Below, piece by piece: positions 12,692 to 13,415 of a DNA stretch of 13,415 nt; the stretch's first letter is position 1, and each line of letters begins with the position of its first letter. The stretch spans positions 1 through 13,415 of the forward strand of contig CAKUIK010000056.1 in NCBI GenBank assembly GCA_934661005.1, read 5' to 3'. Under the pieces are notes generated by a model. The model saw nothing but the letters and a program-made list of their open reading frames with translations. It was not told the DNA's origin and made no database searches. The position numbers were made by a program, and so were the translations under genes. The stretch is from an uncultured Slackia sp. GTDB lineage: Bacteria > Actinomycetota > Coriobacteriia > Coriobacteriales > Eggerthellaceae.

Positions 12692-12742
12692 ATTATACGA
12701 AAAAACCGACGCAAAACCGACGTAAAAATTTGCGTCGGTTTT
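12692..12742 (-). promoter_or_regulatory. Promoter and ACCGACG operator cluster of the Schlafen-type operon
   Basis: A consensus TATAAT lies on the minus strand (complement of 12692-12697), about 45 bp before the start codon. Upstream, AAAACCGACGCAAA (12702-12715) and TTTGCGTCGGTTTT (12729-12742) form perfect 14-bp inverted arms. ACCGACG also recurs at 12716-12722, exactly 11 bp from the copy at 12705, and CGTCGGT occurs downstream at 12672-12678. The arms cover the -35 position, where no good -35 hexamer is present. Repression or activation by the encoded winged-helix protein is likely but inferred. Confidence 0.7.
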
Positions 12743-13072
12743 GCATCTGAATTGCCCGACGAAAAAGGGGATGGCGCTCTATGGGATGAATGCGATCGGG
12801 ACAATGAACAGCGTGGTCGACAGTTCAGCCCTGGTTGTTGATATGCCCGCGTAATTTTAGTCAGCGCCAATTGGATTGGAATCAAGTAAGCCGAAAGAAT
12901 TGTTAAGTCAGCTTCTTATGATTACTGAACATAAATTGGCGATACGCGAGGACGGAGCACGCTGCCCCGTCTGGTAAGTGCGAGGCTTCGTTTCGTTAAA
13001 ACCTCTTCAGGGCCGGTAAGCTCCAGGTTACGAGGTATGGTCGTGCTGTAATGCCGCCCACTGCTCATCGAA
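12743..13072. other. Intergenic region without a convincing gene
   Basis: About 330 bp hold no supported gene. A 27-codon plus frame at 12771-12854 has no spaced ribosome site. A short GACGG/CCGTC pairing near 12953-12971 is too weak to name. No tRNA or riboswitch fold is recognised. Confidence 0.5.
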
Positions 13073-13100
13073 TTATCGGCCCTTGGCGAAATGCTATAAT
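13073..13100 (+). promoter_or_regulatory. Promoter of the hxsD-like gene
   Basis: TTATCG (13073-13078) and a consensus TATAAT (13095-13100) are spaced by 16 bp. Transcription would begin near 13107, leaving a leader of about 73 nt before the GTG start at 13180. Confidence 0.55.
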
Positions 13101-13179
13101 TTGCTACGAAATGGACAAATAACAGTAATGGGCGACTAAAACGCTCTTTTCTATTGCGCTTTCTGGAAAGGGGCAGGGT

Positions 13180-13365
13180 GTGAAGTTTCGCAAAGAGCTC
13201 TATCCAAAAATCGCTCTTATAAAGGCTGCCTATAATTTCACCGATGAGGCGTATGTGCATCTTGATGCGGACGACGAATACTATTACGTTTCGCTGGCCC
13301 CCAAGCGTTCTGACTGCAAGGTGAGTGAGCAGCGCTTTACGATCGCGTCGGAAATGTTGGTGTAA
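13180..13365 (+). CDS. hxsD: HxsD-like protein of a His-Xaa-Ser system, ended or interrupted by TAA
   Basis: Translation starts at GTG 13180, behind GGAAAGGGG at six bases. The product begins MKFRKELYPKIALIKAAYNF and continues TDEAYVHLDADDEYYYVSL, then APKRSD. That strand-helix-strand start resembles HxsD, the small partner protein encoded with two radical SAM enzymes (HxsB, HxsC) and the repeat protein HxsA in His-Xaa-Ser modification systems. The frame stops after 61 residues at TAA (13363-13365), shorter than my recollection of about 90-110 residues for the family. Beyond the stop the same frame reads ARRIEMALKGSGPRLR to the window edge, and Gln at the stop (CAA instead of TAA) would give EMLVQARR, like the conserved region expected there. 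So it may carry a nonsense codon, or the end may be real. The assignment rests on recalled similarity and is moderate. Confidence 0.5.
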   Translation: MKFRKELYPKIALIKAAYNFTDEAYVHLDADDEYYYVSLAPKRSDCKVSEQRFTIASEMLV

Positions 13366-13415
13366 GCGCGGCGAATTGAGATGGCTTTGAAGGGAAGCGG
13401 CCCTCGCCTTAGAAT

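Noticed and set aside
12771..12854. 27-codon plus frame (MALYGMNAIGTMNSVVDS...)
   Set aside because: The only purine-rich sequence touches the ATG with no spacing, there is no homologous neighbour, and it is too short to judge. It might be a gene tail, but nothing supports that.

Overview
The window looks like chromosomal DNA of an Eggerthellaceae-type actinobacterium (Coriobacteriia; a relative of Eggerthella, Slackia or Gordonibacter). The clue is the gene style: a LuxR regulator fused to an MFS-like membrane domain, divergent from a secreted multihaem cytochrome c and a Tat-exported FAD reductase. GC content is moderate to high, with AT-rich islands. The assignment is by family character only. 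No rRNA, tRNA, CRISPR, transposase or integrase gene is visible.

Layout. 1-1590 is an accessory stretch: a 50-aa helical protein and a ribbon-helix-helix-like regulator on the minus strand with ACTATATAGT operator repeats, two small acidic plus-strand proteins, and two terminators. 1591-3150 holds two back-to-back gene remnants: the C-terminal half of a minus-strand FAD reductase and the C-terminal half of a plus-strand LuxR regulator, joined near 2470 by what looks like a deletion of both 5' halves and their shared promoter. 3254-4130 is an Abi/HEPN abortive-infection-type gene with its own promoter and a leader hairpin. 4290-4598 is a scrap yard: a LuxR HTH fragment and the 3' end of an AAA ATPase gene. 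4599-8868 is the intact respiratory module: LuxR regulator (minus), divergent from a hexahaem lipoprotein cytochrome and an exported flavoprotein. 8927-10771 is a patchwork in which an intact AAA_14/DUF4143 ATPase gene with palindromic ends lies between short LuxR 3'-end fragments, inside a further pair of 37-bp direct repeats. 11063-12647 is a minus-strand three-gene unit: a Schlafen/AlbA-type regulator and two small unknown proteins, with an ACCGACG operator cluster in front. At the right edge, 13180 onward, starts a probable His-Xaa-Ser system gene (hxsD) with an in-frame TAA.

How the genes work together. The LuxR protein probably senses a compound or membrane state and switches on the cytochrome/flavoprotein pair. 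That pair would pass electrons from the membrane through the hexahaem lipoprotein to the flavoprotein, which reduces an unidentified organic acceptor outside the membrane. The Abi gene, the ATPase and the Schlafen-type unit look like defence or selfish accessory genes placed between respiratory modules. Repeated fragments of LuxR 3' ends and of the ATPase 3' end suggest that recombination between paralogous modules has shaped this locus. The most interesting candidates are the ATPase cassette with palindromic ends nested in LuxR-derived direct repeats, and the edge-cut Hxs locus.
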